Position numbers and translations under genes: made by a program. DNA of 64,000 bases from Setaria digitata (Eukaryota; Nematoda; Chromadorea; Rhabditida; Setariidae): the NCBI GenBank assembly GCA_003640385.1, contig RCAB01000107.1, positions 62,001 through 126,000 of the forward strand, written 5' to 3'. A model generated the notes under the pieces. That model was not told the origin of the DNA and did no database searches. It saw only the letters and a list, made by a program, of their open reading frames with translations. Below are positions 53,445 to 64,000 of the stretch, in pieces (position 1 is the stretch's first letter; each line of letters starts with the position of its first letter).

Positions 53445-56400
53445 CTAAACAAGTTCAAATACATGCGTTGTTCCTTGGCTGTTTGCAGCTACAACAATAT
53501 TCGAATTCTGAAACTTTTCTTCGAAAACTATAATTTTATGTATCGAAATTTGAATCCTAACTTAAAACTCAGCTCAAAATGAGTTCCAATTCGCATGGTT
53601 TTTTGCAAATACATACCTTTTTCCAACTAACAGCGGAGACAAAATCGGAAGGAGAATCAGTTGCTAGAAGTGCTGAACGAGTATTATCCACGCGACCAAA
53701 ATCATAGCACATTAATGGGTCGCACAAACCCTTATGATACAAATAGAGGTGATTGTTTTCTGATCCTGTAATAGTTCTTTTCTTTTATAATTTCAGTAAG
53801 GCCAATAGAGTTCACAAGTCATGTAAAATCCCTAATCTCTATTTTGAACTTATTCTAAACATATTTAGCTCAGTGAAAATAATGAAATGGTTAAGTTAAA
53901 AACAATACTATTCTAAACTAATTTCATATTAAGACAGCTTACCGCATATAATATGATTGCCATCAGTTGCCAAACCCACAAAATTTCTTTCGTTTTGATG
54001 ACCTTTCATTGTACGTATACATTTTCCACTGCTTACATCCCACAGTCGAAGGTTACTATCGGTAGACCTGAATTTTGCTATCGGCAGATCAAGCATATGA
54101 AAACTTGACAATTCATGATTTCCTTCTATGAGTAAATTTATCGATACAATTCCCTCAAATTAAAAAAATCACTTAACCCACTAAAAATTAAAAACAAAGG
54201 TGACAAAAACTAACGCTGAGACCACTTCACTTTCGGTACAATACTTGACATACGAAACCGCTTTCCGATGACCGCGAAATACATTAACTGGTTCCAGTGG
54301 TCTTCGAATATCATACAAGTGAATGCAGTGATCTATATGTTCAAATTTTGCATGGCGTTCCAATTTTATTGAATTTCATATCAAGATAAAAATCTGTGGT
54401 ATTTGGGATTAAATCTATTACATAGGAGAAAATAATATAAGGTGTGAAAATAATATGAAACCCCTTTTTTCTTTTACAATTCGTTCATTCAGCTAGCTCC
54501 AAAAATTAAATTTACAAATTATTAAAAAGCAGTGATTACCAGCAGAACCAAAAACAAGATAATTTCGCTGCGTTGGACTGAAACAAACGCAACATACATT
54601 AACTTTAGCATCGATTGTTGCCACTGAACGGTCCACTCCGATAGACCATAATTTCACCTATTATATACCATTCGTTTCTTTCTTTTGACAGGAAGGAATT
54701 ATTACAAGAATTATTATATTATTACAATTATTACAATTCGTTCATTCAGCTAGCTCCAAAAATTAAATTTACAAATTATTAAAAAGCAGTGATTACCAGC
54801 AGAACCAAAAACAAGGACATAAATATAAATTTACTTGCATATAATACAAGTGAAATGAAATATTGAAAAAGCTATTCAAAGCAGTTAAAAAGATAAAAAA
54901 AATAGTTAAAATTACCCTGGCATCATCAGAACCAGATGCCATCAAATGCGGATCAACACTGTTGAATACTACAGTCCAACATCGCTTTTCATGTTCATGA
55001 AAAGATATGACAAGATAATTTTGAAAGGACCGAGTTAAAAAAGTATTTCTAACAATGAAAAGACAATTACCACATCAAGAAGATTTTTAAGGGATAATTC
55101 CTTATCATTTTACTTTAGGCTCAATTTCCCCAGCTGAAAATTTGAAAGGCAAACCTGATAACGTCTGATTGATTTTGCAAGTGAAGTATCCCAAAGCTGG
55201 ACTGTGCCATCGTAATCACTGCTTGCAAGAGTGCTTTTACAGTATGGATTCCATGACACATTGCTATAAGGAAAATAAAATTCATCCGATTTCATCAGTT
55301 GCATATTTTTTGCAAGAAAAATGATGAAAAGATTGATGATTTAAAAACGCAGAGGAACTAAGAAGAGAAATGATTAGAAAAAAAGTGCAGAGGAACTAGA
55401 AAGGAGAATCTGAAAGGGAATGACCTGATTTTGGATGTACACTGCAGCTGTGTAACAGGATAGTGCAATGCATCCGTATTTTCGATGACAGATTGGAATT
55501 CATACACTTTTATACGTTTAGCGACTCCAGCCAATATAAAGAATTCACCGTCTTTGTCAAACTCAATGCTAAAGAAACTTTCATCTAAATTATTCATAAC
55601 AATCCAACCTGACGAAGTTCTGGGCATACACTTTTACAATAGAATAGATTGTTTCTCATTTATAACAGGCACTACTTCATCAAAAATTTTGAGCAAGAGA
55701 AATATGCTTAATTTTCTGAAGAATACTAATGCATCTCACTTCGCTACATCTTTCAATCTTTTCAGTAAAATCATATTAACCTCTGAGCAAAAAATTTCTG
55801 ATTTATGTCAGACTGAAAAAGAGATTTGGGCTCGCTGATAAACTGGTATAAACTGGTAAAATAACATTTTAAAGAAAATTCACAAGTAGAAGCTGCATTA
55901 CCTTGAAACAATTGATAATGCAGCTGTTGCATCTGCTACATTATAATTTAGGGATGCTAGACGTCGGAAACTACCATATTGCGACATACCATGTAGTACT
56001 TGCGAAAAATCATCAAGAGTGTCACAGCAAGATCCCAATGAGTCATCCGTACCACCCTTAGACTCTGAAAAGTTTAGGTATGAAAAAGTTTATGGTTGTG
56101 AGCTAAACAGGATGGAGGACAGTACCGAATCAGAATTAAAACATAACTAAATCCAAGGGTAAAATGAATAAAAAAGCTTAGAAGTGTGATGCACTAAAAT
56201 AACTGCCTCTGTTACTTAAGTTGTGGCAGAATTTGTTAGAATATCCTTAGATTAGGATGATCAAGCTGCCTAGATTCCGAATAGAAATGCTTTTTTTTTT
56301 TTTATCTAAAGTAAAAGCAAATTCATTCCAGTTTTTAATTCCAGATACCAGGAAGCGGACCACTGATTAATAATTAACACGCAAATAGTTCGAACTAAGA

Positions 56401-59076
56401 AGTCAAAACAAAGCCAGGCATTTTAAAACAAATCCTTCAAGAAAATAAAAGTTGTATTGCTTCGGCTATTAGAGATCTCACGATCTTGGATTGCAAAAGA
56501 GATTTCGATTTTTCAAGCATGTGTGACCTTCACTTTCATTACACTAAAAGTGGTTCTGTATAGTTCCGATCTAATTAAAACAAATGCTACAATTAATAAC
56601 TTAATAGTAAAGCAGCTTAAGACTACTGTTTAATGGCAAAATACATATAACAACTGTGTCCAGATATGAATCAGAAATGCACATACATATAGAATATTAA
56701 CCTGTGTTATTTAAACGTCTATTGAAATAAGCCTGTTCTAAACCGGCCATATGTTGCTGGAGGCGACCACGATATTTCCCCATTTCATCACCATCATCAT
56801 CATCTTCTAATCTCACTTTTTTCAAAGCTGATGCAGATGGCAATACTTGTGAACCACTAGCATCTGGCACCATTCGCTGCGAATGTGTACCGGCATTACC
56901 ACACGCGTCCTCTTTTATTAGCGCCTGAAAGAGATAGTGAATGACGATTAACGATAAGAAAAACAGCAGAATACCGCTCTATTTTAACACAGAATGAGTT
57001 TTCAAATAGAAAGCTGAAATAACCTAAATTCTAGGTAGAAAACGCAATATAATTGTATTACCTTCTCAACAGCACTTTTCAATTTAAGAATAACGAAGCA
57101 AAAGCTAGCACTGCAAAAAGAGCAAAGTGATGATAACAGTGTTTAAAAATAAAAAGATTTCTTGTTAAAATGACTGCCAAAACAAGTTGGAAGGTTATTA
57201 ATATATGTTTATGGAACCTTTAGCTTGAAACCATATAGCAATAACTGAGACAATCACACTCTAAATATTGGAAATTTTTTTTCCTTAAGATGAAGTCCAG
57301 AGACGACAAATTGTCAATCAAAGTTTAGATTGCTAGTGTTCCAAGCTTTTTCCTACGAGTAGTACAAGCAGTGACTTGTAGAAAACAGTAAAATATGAAT
57401 GAATAGTTAGCTTTGAATCATAAAAATGATGTTGTCGGTATAAGTTTCACCCAAAAAAAAAAAATGTAAAAAAGAGAGCTTGAAAAGTTATCGAAAGTGT
57501 TATCGCAAAGATAAGCGAATGAAACTTTTGGCTCGATTAAAAAGTACCACCTGAATAGAAGCCTTATCGCTCCGTAAAACGGATAGTTCACTCTGAAGCT
57601 GCTTGAGTTTTTCTTCTCGCTGCGCAATCATCTCATCGATAAACTCATTCAATAGCATGTTTTTTCTCCGAGTCACATTACTGCTGATCTGTTCACGTCG
57701 TTTTTTGAGAAGTTCCATGAAATGATCTAGGAAATGAGCATCTGCATTCAACGCTAAATCAATCAGTTTCGCGCTAGTTAACTCTAATCCATCATTTCTT
57801 CCCTGCAAAGCGCAGAAAACTGAAGCATAATGAAATTAAAATATTAAAAGAACTTAAATTTTAAACAGTTATATGAACAGAACTAATGAACCAAACATTA
57901 AGATATATTCTTTCTGAAAGACAAAAAAGTAATATATATGGAAAAATCACACTAACAGATGCAAGACTTCGTGCCGTTCTTGTGTTACGTCGTATTGCAT
58001 CCACAATGCTAGCGGCCGTAAAATTGGGAAAGACGATAGGACCCGATTTCGGATCCAAACTTCGATTACATACTGGGCATCGCAGGCAACGTTCCAGATG
58101 CGCGCTAATGCATTCACGGCTATAAAAATGGAATATAAGTTCATTTCAAAAAATATTCACTGAGATGAATATTATTTGAAGAAACAGTTGAACTAAAGCT
58201 TCATTTATTTGTAGAAAAGTGAGAAATCAGTGAATGCATCACGTTTCTTAAGAATGAAGCGACCGCTATGGAAAATGGAACCAACGCAGAAATTAGAGTA
58301 TCTCATGCGAAAGTTTTGCGCTTCTTGTATTTCAATGATCAGTTGGAAATCCATTGCTGAATCTCACAAATACTTTTGTAGGAAAATCAATGGAATGTAC
58401 CAGAATGAATGACCACATAATGTTGAATATGGCTCGCGGAAAAGTTGGAAGCAAATAGGACTGAAATAAATTCCTAAAATACATAACTGCTCGAATACTT
58501 ATTACCTAAAACACAAAAGAATCATTTCAAAGTGCTGCAGACTAACTTCAGCTTGTGAAAAGACAATGCAGCGTTTGTCGAATAGACCTAGTACTAACTG
58601 AGAGTGATCTGAAAGGTGTGTTAATTTACGAGCCATTTTTTTTTCCGGCTGATGAAATGCTGCTTGTCAAAAGAATCAAATTTTTAACCTTCCAATCAGA
58701 CTTTCAAAATTAACATAGGTGTATATATTTTTATCAGATTCTTTAAGAGTCGGACGTTCCGCAATGTGAAATAGTTCCATGTTTTTTTTTTTTTTTTATA
58801 GCAAAAAATAAGCTTGTTTTCCAATTAAAACAAAGAAAAAAAAAAGAGATGGAAGATGAAGAGCAATAAGAAAGCACAGGAAACGCACCAATCATAGAGA
58901 CTTTTTAAAGAGACAGAGGATAAGTGATCATAGTGAGGCGTAGGAAGCGCAGAAGATGAACTACAGTGCTCCAGAGGATCACTTGTACTGATACTGCCAT
59001 GCGACTCCTCCGTTGCTTCATCCTCCGAAATCGACTGAGCTACCGGACGTTTGCGGATGTACCGACTGGTTGACAT
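53445..59076 (-). CDS. COP1: COP1-type RING/WD40 E3 ubiquitin ligase
   Basis: Ubiquitin ligase subunit that recognises substrates through a WD40 propeller. Fourteen exons: 59076-58889, 58460-58401, 58119-57957, 57802-57551, 56924-56702, 56064-55902, 55568-55425, 55264-55155, ~54984/54996-54916, 54657-54540, 54332-54215, 54067-53943, 53765-53617 and 53507-53445. A Ser-rich N-terminus is followed by the [42 protein letters not shown] coiled coil follows ([28 protein letters not shown]). The seven-blade WD40 domain shows [88 protein letters not shown] and [20 protein letters not shown]. It ends [18 protein letters not shown], very like the human C-terminus. The start is the ATG at 59076; the frame extending to 59139 begins with GTG next to an AATTTTAG acceptor, probably the trans-splice site. 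Confidence 0.95.
54474..54815 (+). repeat. 85-bp direct repeat copying a COP1 exon end
   Basis: 54474-54558 and 54731-54815 are identical over 85 bases, 257 bases apart. The first copy includes the last codons of COP1 exon 10 (VFGSA) and its GTAATC donor. The second copy lies in the preceding intron and so carries a duplicate donor. Confidence 0.9.
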
Positions 59077-59140
59077 CACCGAATTAGTCCACCTCAATAA
59101 ATGCACTAAAAGATGCACCACACCTGATCGCTCTAACACT

Positions 59141-60617
59141 AAAATTTTAAAACACGAAACAACACACCGTAGCGTAGAGACACAGCAAACCGTTACTGAA
59201 CCATAGGTTTGAGAATACTTTGCTATAATTCATATAACTCGTTGTGCAACAAAGCTTGAGTAGTCTTAGTGAAATAATACGGATCACAACTGCTGTAACC
59301 CTTCTAGCATTGAAAATGTACCGAATAAATCAATGAAGTACATTACATTCGCTGAAGTTTCTTTCCATTCAAAATGCAAATAAACAGTATTGTATGCCTA
59401 CGGAGAAAAGTCCCTCACGTTCCTGTCGTAGTTCGTCTTCGTTCCGACTCTGCAGATCACACGATTATCTTTTTAGTATTAAGTAACAAATTTCCAGATT
59501 ATATCTTTTTTTATTTCAATGAAAAGCTATAAAGGATCTTGATTTTATTTTAAAAATACTACAATCATCAATATTACAGGGTCCAAATAACACAATAAAT
59601 ATAACTGTCCAGGAAACATATTGCAAACTTTTTAATGTACTTGTAACTTTTTAAAATGAGGAAATCTAAACAAACTACAAAAATAGATGAATAAGTAGAA
59701 GTTAAAAATTAAAATTGGAGACGAAATTAGGAATTGAATAATCGATTTACAAGTCAAATTACCATTAAAATGTTAACAGTGTATCACAGAAGACTACAGT
59801 AGACACCTCACCAATAACTTTTGTAACGAGAACTTCTAATAAATTTTAATTCGTATACTCCATAATTGTCCACTAATTTATATATATTTTATAGTGCAAA
59901 TGTCAGTAAATGAGCTTTGCTGGACAACTGCAATTATTAATGTGCTATGTTGTATAGTTACAAGAATTCTGCATATTATTTATAGTTATGAAAATGACTA
60001 TCAGTTAATCATGACTGCCGAAACATGTTTCCACTTAACACTGGGACTAGAAACCAATAAGAATTCTTGAATGACCAGGTATTTTTTTTTTTTGATTTTA
60101 CAAAAAATGAAAGACGAAAGCTCAGAGAACACAAAGACTAATCATAACATATATGTATAACAGTGATGATACTAAAAGTATTATAAAGAGCGCTATAAAA
60201 AATTACAGATTAGTCATACTTGGGCAAATGTTCAAACTCTTTTGACCTGAACATCTCTTTAGAGGTATCCAAGCACAGAAGATAGTTTTCAGGAAATTCT
60301 TAGAAAGCGACATGCAACACCATCAACGCTGAATTTGGCATACTATAGCACTGGTAACAGAAGTAAATCTACCCGAACATAAAGGAGTTCACACAAACTC
60401 ATCCTGATAACATCTGGGTGAGTCATGCTAAGAACATTCGTAAAGGACAGTTTTTAGATATTAGAAGGTGAAGCAAATATTTTCGAAGAAACCTTACAAG
60501 AAATAAATTTTCGCTCAAATTTTAAAGTTTGATCACAATATAGGCCAGAAGCAAGAGCTGAGAACAAATATAGAAGTGGAAATATTAAGACTGTCAAGAT
60601 GACACTTCACGACAATA
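59141..60617. other. Spacer between auxilin-type gene and COP1
   Basis: About 1.5 kb between two minus-strand genes. AT-rich, with one T run near 60080-60090. No coding exon recognised. It may contain the auxilin 3' untranslated region and the COP1 promoter or leader-addition region. Confidence 0.5.
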
Positions 60618-63600
60618 TTAAATGGATGGCAAACCAGCGTTCTCATAAGCTGTCCATGCATCATTCAATTCAGTAAATATAGCGCGGGCTAATGTTTCGT
60701 TTTCAGTCCCAATCTGTTTATCGGGATGTATCACCAAGCATGCTCTATGGTAATATTTCTTGACCTGCAATTGAAAATGAAAACATCGGAAAAATTTAAG
60801 ATGAAATTGAAAAGCTTTTTACACCAACTTTAATCAATCAACTCTTCTAATCTGTATCCATAACTTGTTCAAGGTAAACAAAAGTGAACGATTAAACACT
60901 AAGAACTAATCCACATAACCAAATAGCTATAAGATGCAATGATCCATGCTTTGGTCAAATTCAACCAGGAGGTAGAAGCAGATTGATTCAAAAATACTTC
61001 ATCGAATGTTTAACCCTATATGACAAATTTTATCCATCAAGCCCTTTTTTTTTTATTTTTCATACAAATCTATTCTCCATCCTTTTCTTAAATCAATATT
61101 TACCTGCTGTGGGGTCAACAAATCCCCAAGACTTGGCTGAACCCATTTTTCCGCATTTGGCCACAATATATTATTCATTGATCCTAGCAAGGCTCTGATA
61201 TTCCTTTCTTTTCCGTCTGTCCACTCTTTCACCTTAAGAAGGGAAAAAATCATGCACAGTATGGAAATATCCAATTCTTAGAAATTATCCATTCTCTGCT
61301 AACTAGAAGCCTACCTTAATCTTAACAGGATCCAGCTCCTTAATTTCTTCTTGTCGCTTCATTTCACCTAAAGACCTCATAGCTTTTACTGATGTTTGAA
61401 AACCTTGAGAAGTGAGAAGATCATCAAAAGCATTTTCGAGATTCTTTGGTTTGCAACCTGAAAGTATCACCACCGAGTATTGAATTGACTGGTGCACTTC
61501 TTTAATTTTTTGTATTTTGTTTCTTTTTAATGGATGAATTTAAAAACTTTTCTGACATTGTTGCCTTTAATATAAGTATATAGATAATATGCAGGAATAT
61601 GATATACTAAAAAAATAGTTGAATAAAAAATCCGTAAGAAAGATAATCTCCGGATATTACCGCCAATCGAACTGAAGGCATCAAAACGAGCCCCACTGCT
61701 AACGGATTGCTGCTGATAATTTGAAGTAACTCTATTTTTTGTCACTGAGCCACCTAAAAGGAATTGAAATTTCCGAAAAAAAGAAGCTCCAGTAAATGAT
61801 TGGACGGAACAATAAGACTCTTAAACACTTCAATTTGTACAAACCTATTTGGAAACTATTAACTTCTCACCGAAACTTTAAAATCTAATTAAAAAGGCAA
61901 GATCTACAACGGACAAAAAAATAACCTTTTGCAGGAGGAACTGTGTTATCCTTCGCAGATGCTAAAAATTCAGCAAATGGATCATTTTTTATTTCTGATG
62001 TCGAAGCCATAACATCTGAACCGGAGAAAACTGGCGCACAGATATTACGCTGCATTCTACCACCATCTAAAATCGTTTTTTTTCTGCTGTTAAAACTTTT
62101 TCAAGAACAAAATATGTGAAAATTTGAGCAAATACCTGCTCTTTGAACACAAGAAGAATAAATGAAAATGGAAAAATAACGTCAAAATAAAGAAATTGAA
62201 AAAAAAGACCTTGAAAATGAATTTCAAGATTGGACGAAGCATTATCCGGTGTATATGAAGATATATCATGGAAATTGTGGGCAGATACATGTGTTAATGA
62301 TAAAGTATCATCGGTGCTTACATCAATCACCGATTGCGTACTAGATGAACAAGGGACAATATCAACGTCTAGAAAAAAAACAGTAATTAACAGGGAACTA
62401 GGAAACAAACACTTAATAAGAAAGCCAGTAGGAAAAAAGTTTCAGTGGCTCTTCTTACAATAATTCCTACACAACCTAACATATAAAAAGTCCACTAATA
62501 TACAAAGAAATGACTTGTAAATGGAGGTACCTAATCCAAGCAAATCCGCATCATTTTTAACAGAGACTATGGGTTCAGGTCGTTCTTCATTACCAAGTTT
62601 ACAGTGGCCATCATTAGTATCGTAGAAATCCGTAGCAGGACAACCATTTCTGTCACCGTACGGCATTCGCTCTAATAACTGAAATAAAAAAATACCTGTC
62701 TCAATAAAAATTAAGCAACAAAATGGAAAAGTCTGCTGTTCCCAAATTTCAACAGACATAAAAGTAGAAGACAGCAGAAATGAATTCAAAATCCAACTTC
62801 TGATGGTAAGGAAAACATTAAGAATTAAAAGACTTGCTTGGTATATAAACATTCAAGACTTCTTGTAAGAAGTTGGGAATTCGAAATCTGTTACAAAGGT
62901 ATATGCATTTTCTAAATATTTAAAATTAAATTCCTGAGTTTCTGATCGTACTTTTCAGAAAGATTGAAGGGAACATTCCCCATTTTTTAGCTTCCTTTAT
63001 CATAAACTAATAGCCAAAAATTTCTTTCATCTATGACCTTGAATTTTAACGTTTACAATTAACATCGATATTTCGGCTGAAATGATGTGACTTCGAAAAC
63101 GTTACTGGAAGACTCAGGAACTTTTTTCATTTTTGTTCTCCCAATTTTTCTCTATGGATTTTCCCTCTCAAAAACTTTCAAATTCATAAATGACAGATTA
63201 AAAAATATAGCAATCATACTAATTCAGGTATTTTATAGTTGATTTTAAGCAATTATAAAATGTAGAAATTTTCTTTTATGAATATCTAACACTATTCGAC
63301 AAATCGCAGATTCGTATGTTTGCTATTTCTATTAGTTTGGTTATCAACAATATTAAAATCTATAAACTTTATCAAAACGAAAATACTTTTGAATTTTTCT
63401 GTCCCTCACACAATATTAGCTGTGATTTTTTTCGAGAAAAACTAAAAAAGCAGGAAAGCATAAATTATACAGACAACATTCGATAATAATAATACAATGT
63501 TTTTTTGGAAAGCTCGAATGGTGATCTATCTTTTCCACCTACTCCCACTGTCATGGTAATAGGCCAAGAATCTTTATCATACCAACTTGAATTTCAAAAT

Positions 63601-64000
63601 AGAAAGCATCAGTGCTGAGCTATAATGATGGCGAATATATTAAAAATGACAACCAATTTAACACTCAAGGCTAAAAAGAAATAAAAAAAATGGAATTTCT
63701 CTAAAATTATTTATCACATACCAAAGAATTTGAAACAGAAAAATATTCTGGTCTGTCATCAAATTGTTGGGAGTCATTCTGCATGGTTTTCGTAACACTG
63801 TGGTGATCAGAACCACCTTTCGAACTTTCAATGTCATCCTGCCATTCCAGAGTAGAAAAAAAAGAATCTTGACAATGCAGTGGAGTAGTTCGGCTGGTTA
63901 ATGTTTCTGCTTTATTTATCTCACCATGCTGCTCCATAACATTTCTTTTCCGTGCAGGAGATGGCTTCTCCTGGAGATTTTGGTGATTTAAAGATTTGCA
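60618..64000 (-). CDS. Auxilin/GAK-type clathrin uncoating J protein (partial)
   Basis: Co-chaperone that recruits Hsc70 to clathrin-coated vesicles for uncoating. The window holds its C-terminal part; the 5' end lies beyond 64000. Exons: 64000-63722, 62678-62531, 62368-62210, 62066-61926, 61753-61661, 61457-61315, 61232-61104 and 60764-60618. The J domain is at the extreme C-terminus as in auxilins: NIRALLGSMNNILWPNAEKW, then VKKYYHRACLVIHPDKQ with the HPD motif, then ELNDAWTAYENAG. A GCKPKNLENAFDDLLTSQGF segment and low-complexity linkers precede it. NDADLLGLG contains a DLL-type clathrin-binding sequence. Whether a kinase domain (GAK) or only a PTEN-like region (auxilin) precedes this cannot be seen. 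In C. elegans the auxilin is DNJ-25, the likelier match by domain order. Confidence 0.88.

Noticed and set aside
55569..55627. N-terminal extension [16 protein letters not shown] of a COP1 WD40 frame
   Set aside because: Lies upstream of a good TTTCTTTAG acceptor that gives the conserved SIEFD start; it is intron.
58510..58625. Well-flanked minus segment encoding [16 protein letters not shown]
   Set aside because: Sits between COP1 exons 1 and 2, but exon 1 joins the RING exon directly in phase to give the first RING Cys; including this segment breaks the frame.

Overview
The window is nuclear DNA of a nematode, most likely a filarial or related spirurid worm. The evidence is intron-rich protein genes with canonical splice sites, short T-rich acceptors of the TTTCAG type just upstream of several start codons (as expected for spliced-leader trans-splicing), a very AT-rich background full of poly(A)/poly(T) and dinucleotide repeats, and nematode-type gene families (two-pore potassium channel, class 2 lipase). 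The species cannot be fixed from sequence alone. Nothing bacterial, viral or CRISPR-like was seen. All gene models were spliced by eye, so exon ends are predictions and no expression data were used.

Layout. 0.4-8 kb, minus strand: phosphatidylserine synthase followed by mitochondrial glutamyl-tRNA synthetase, about 1.2 kb apart. 8-13.9 kb: mostly AT-rich non-coding DNA with weak exons of an unrecognised minus-strand gene at 11.2-12.8 kb. 13.9-16 kb, plus strand: a secreted class 2 lipase. 18.7-24.9 kb, plus: the splicing factor SYF1/XAB2, followed only 0.6 kb later by a divergent PP1-like phosphatase (25.5-28.6 kb), a possible operon. 28.6-35.8 kb: gene-poor repeats. 35.8-51.7 kb, plus: a two-pore (K2P) potassium channel with a 12-kb first intron, an apparent second first exon at 41.1 kb and an unusual first pore. 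53.4-59.1 kb, minus: a COP1-type RING/WD40 ubiquitin ligase. 60.6 kb to the window end, minus: the C-terminal part of an auxilin-type clathrin co-chaperone, cut by the window edge.

The genes are a housekeeping mix (lipid synthesis, mitochondrial translation, splicing, protein turnover, clathrin uncoating) with no shared pathway. The most interesting features are the COP1 gene in a worm, with a damaged-looking splice acceptor and an internal 85-bp duplication; the two alternative N-termini and the TSTGYD first filter of the K2P channel; the divergent phosphatase; and several perfect palindromes, the largest being 74 bp. Four single-N positions are assembly joins, and two of them are flanked by duplicated sequence.
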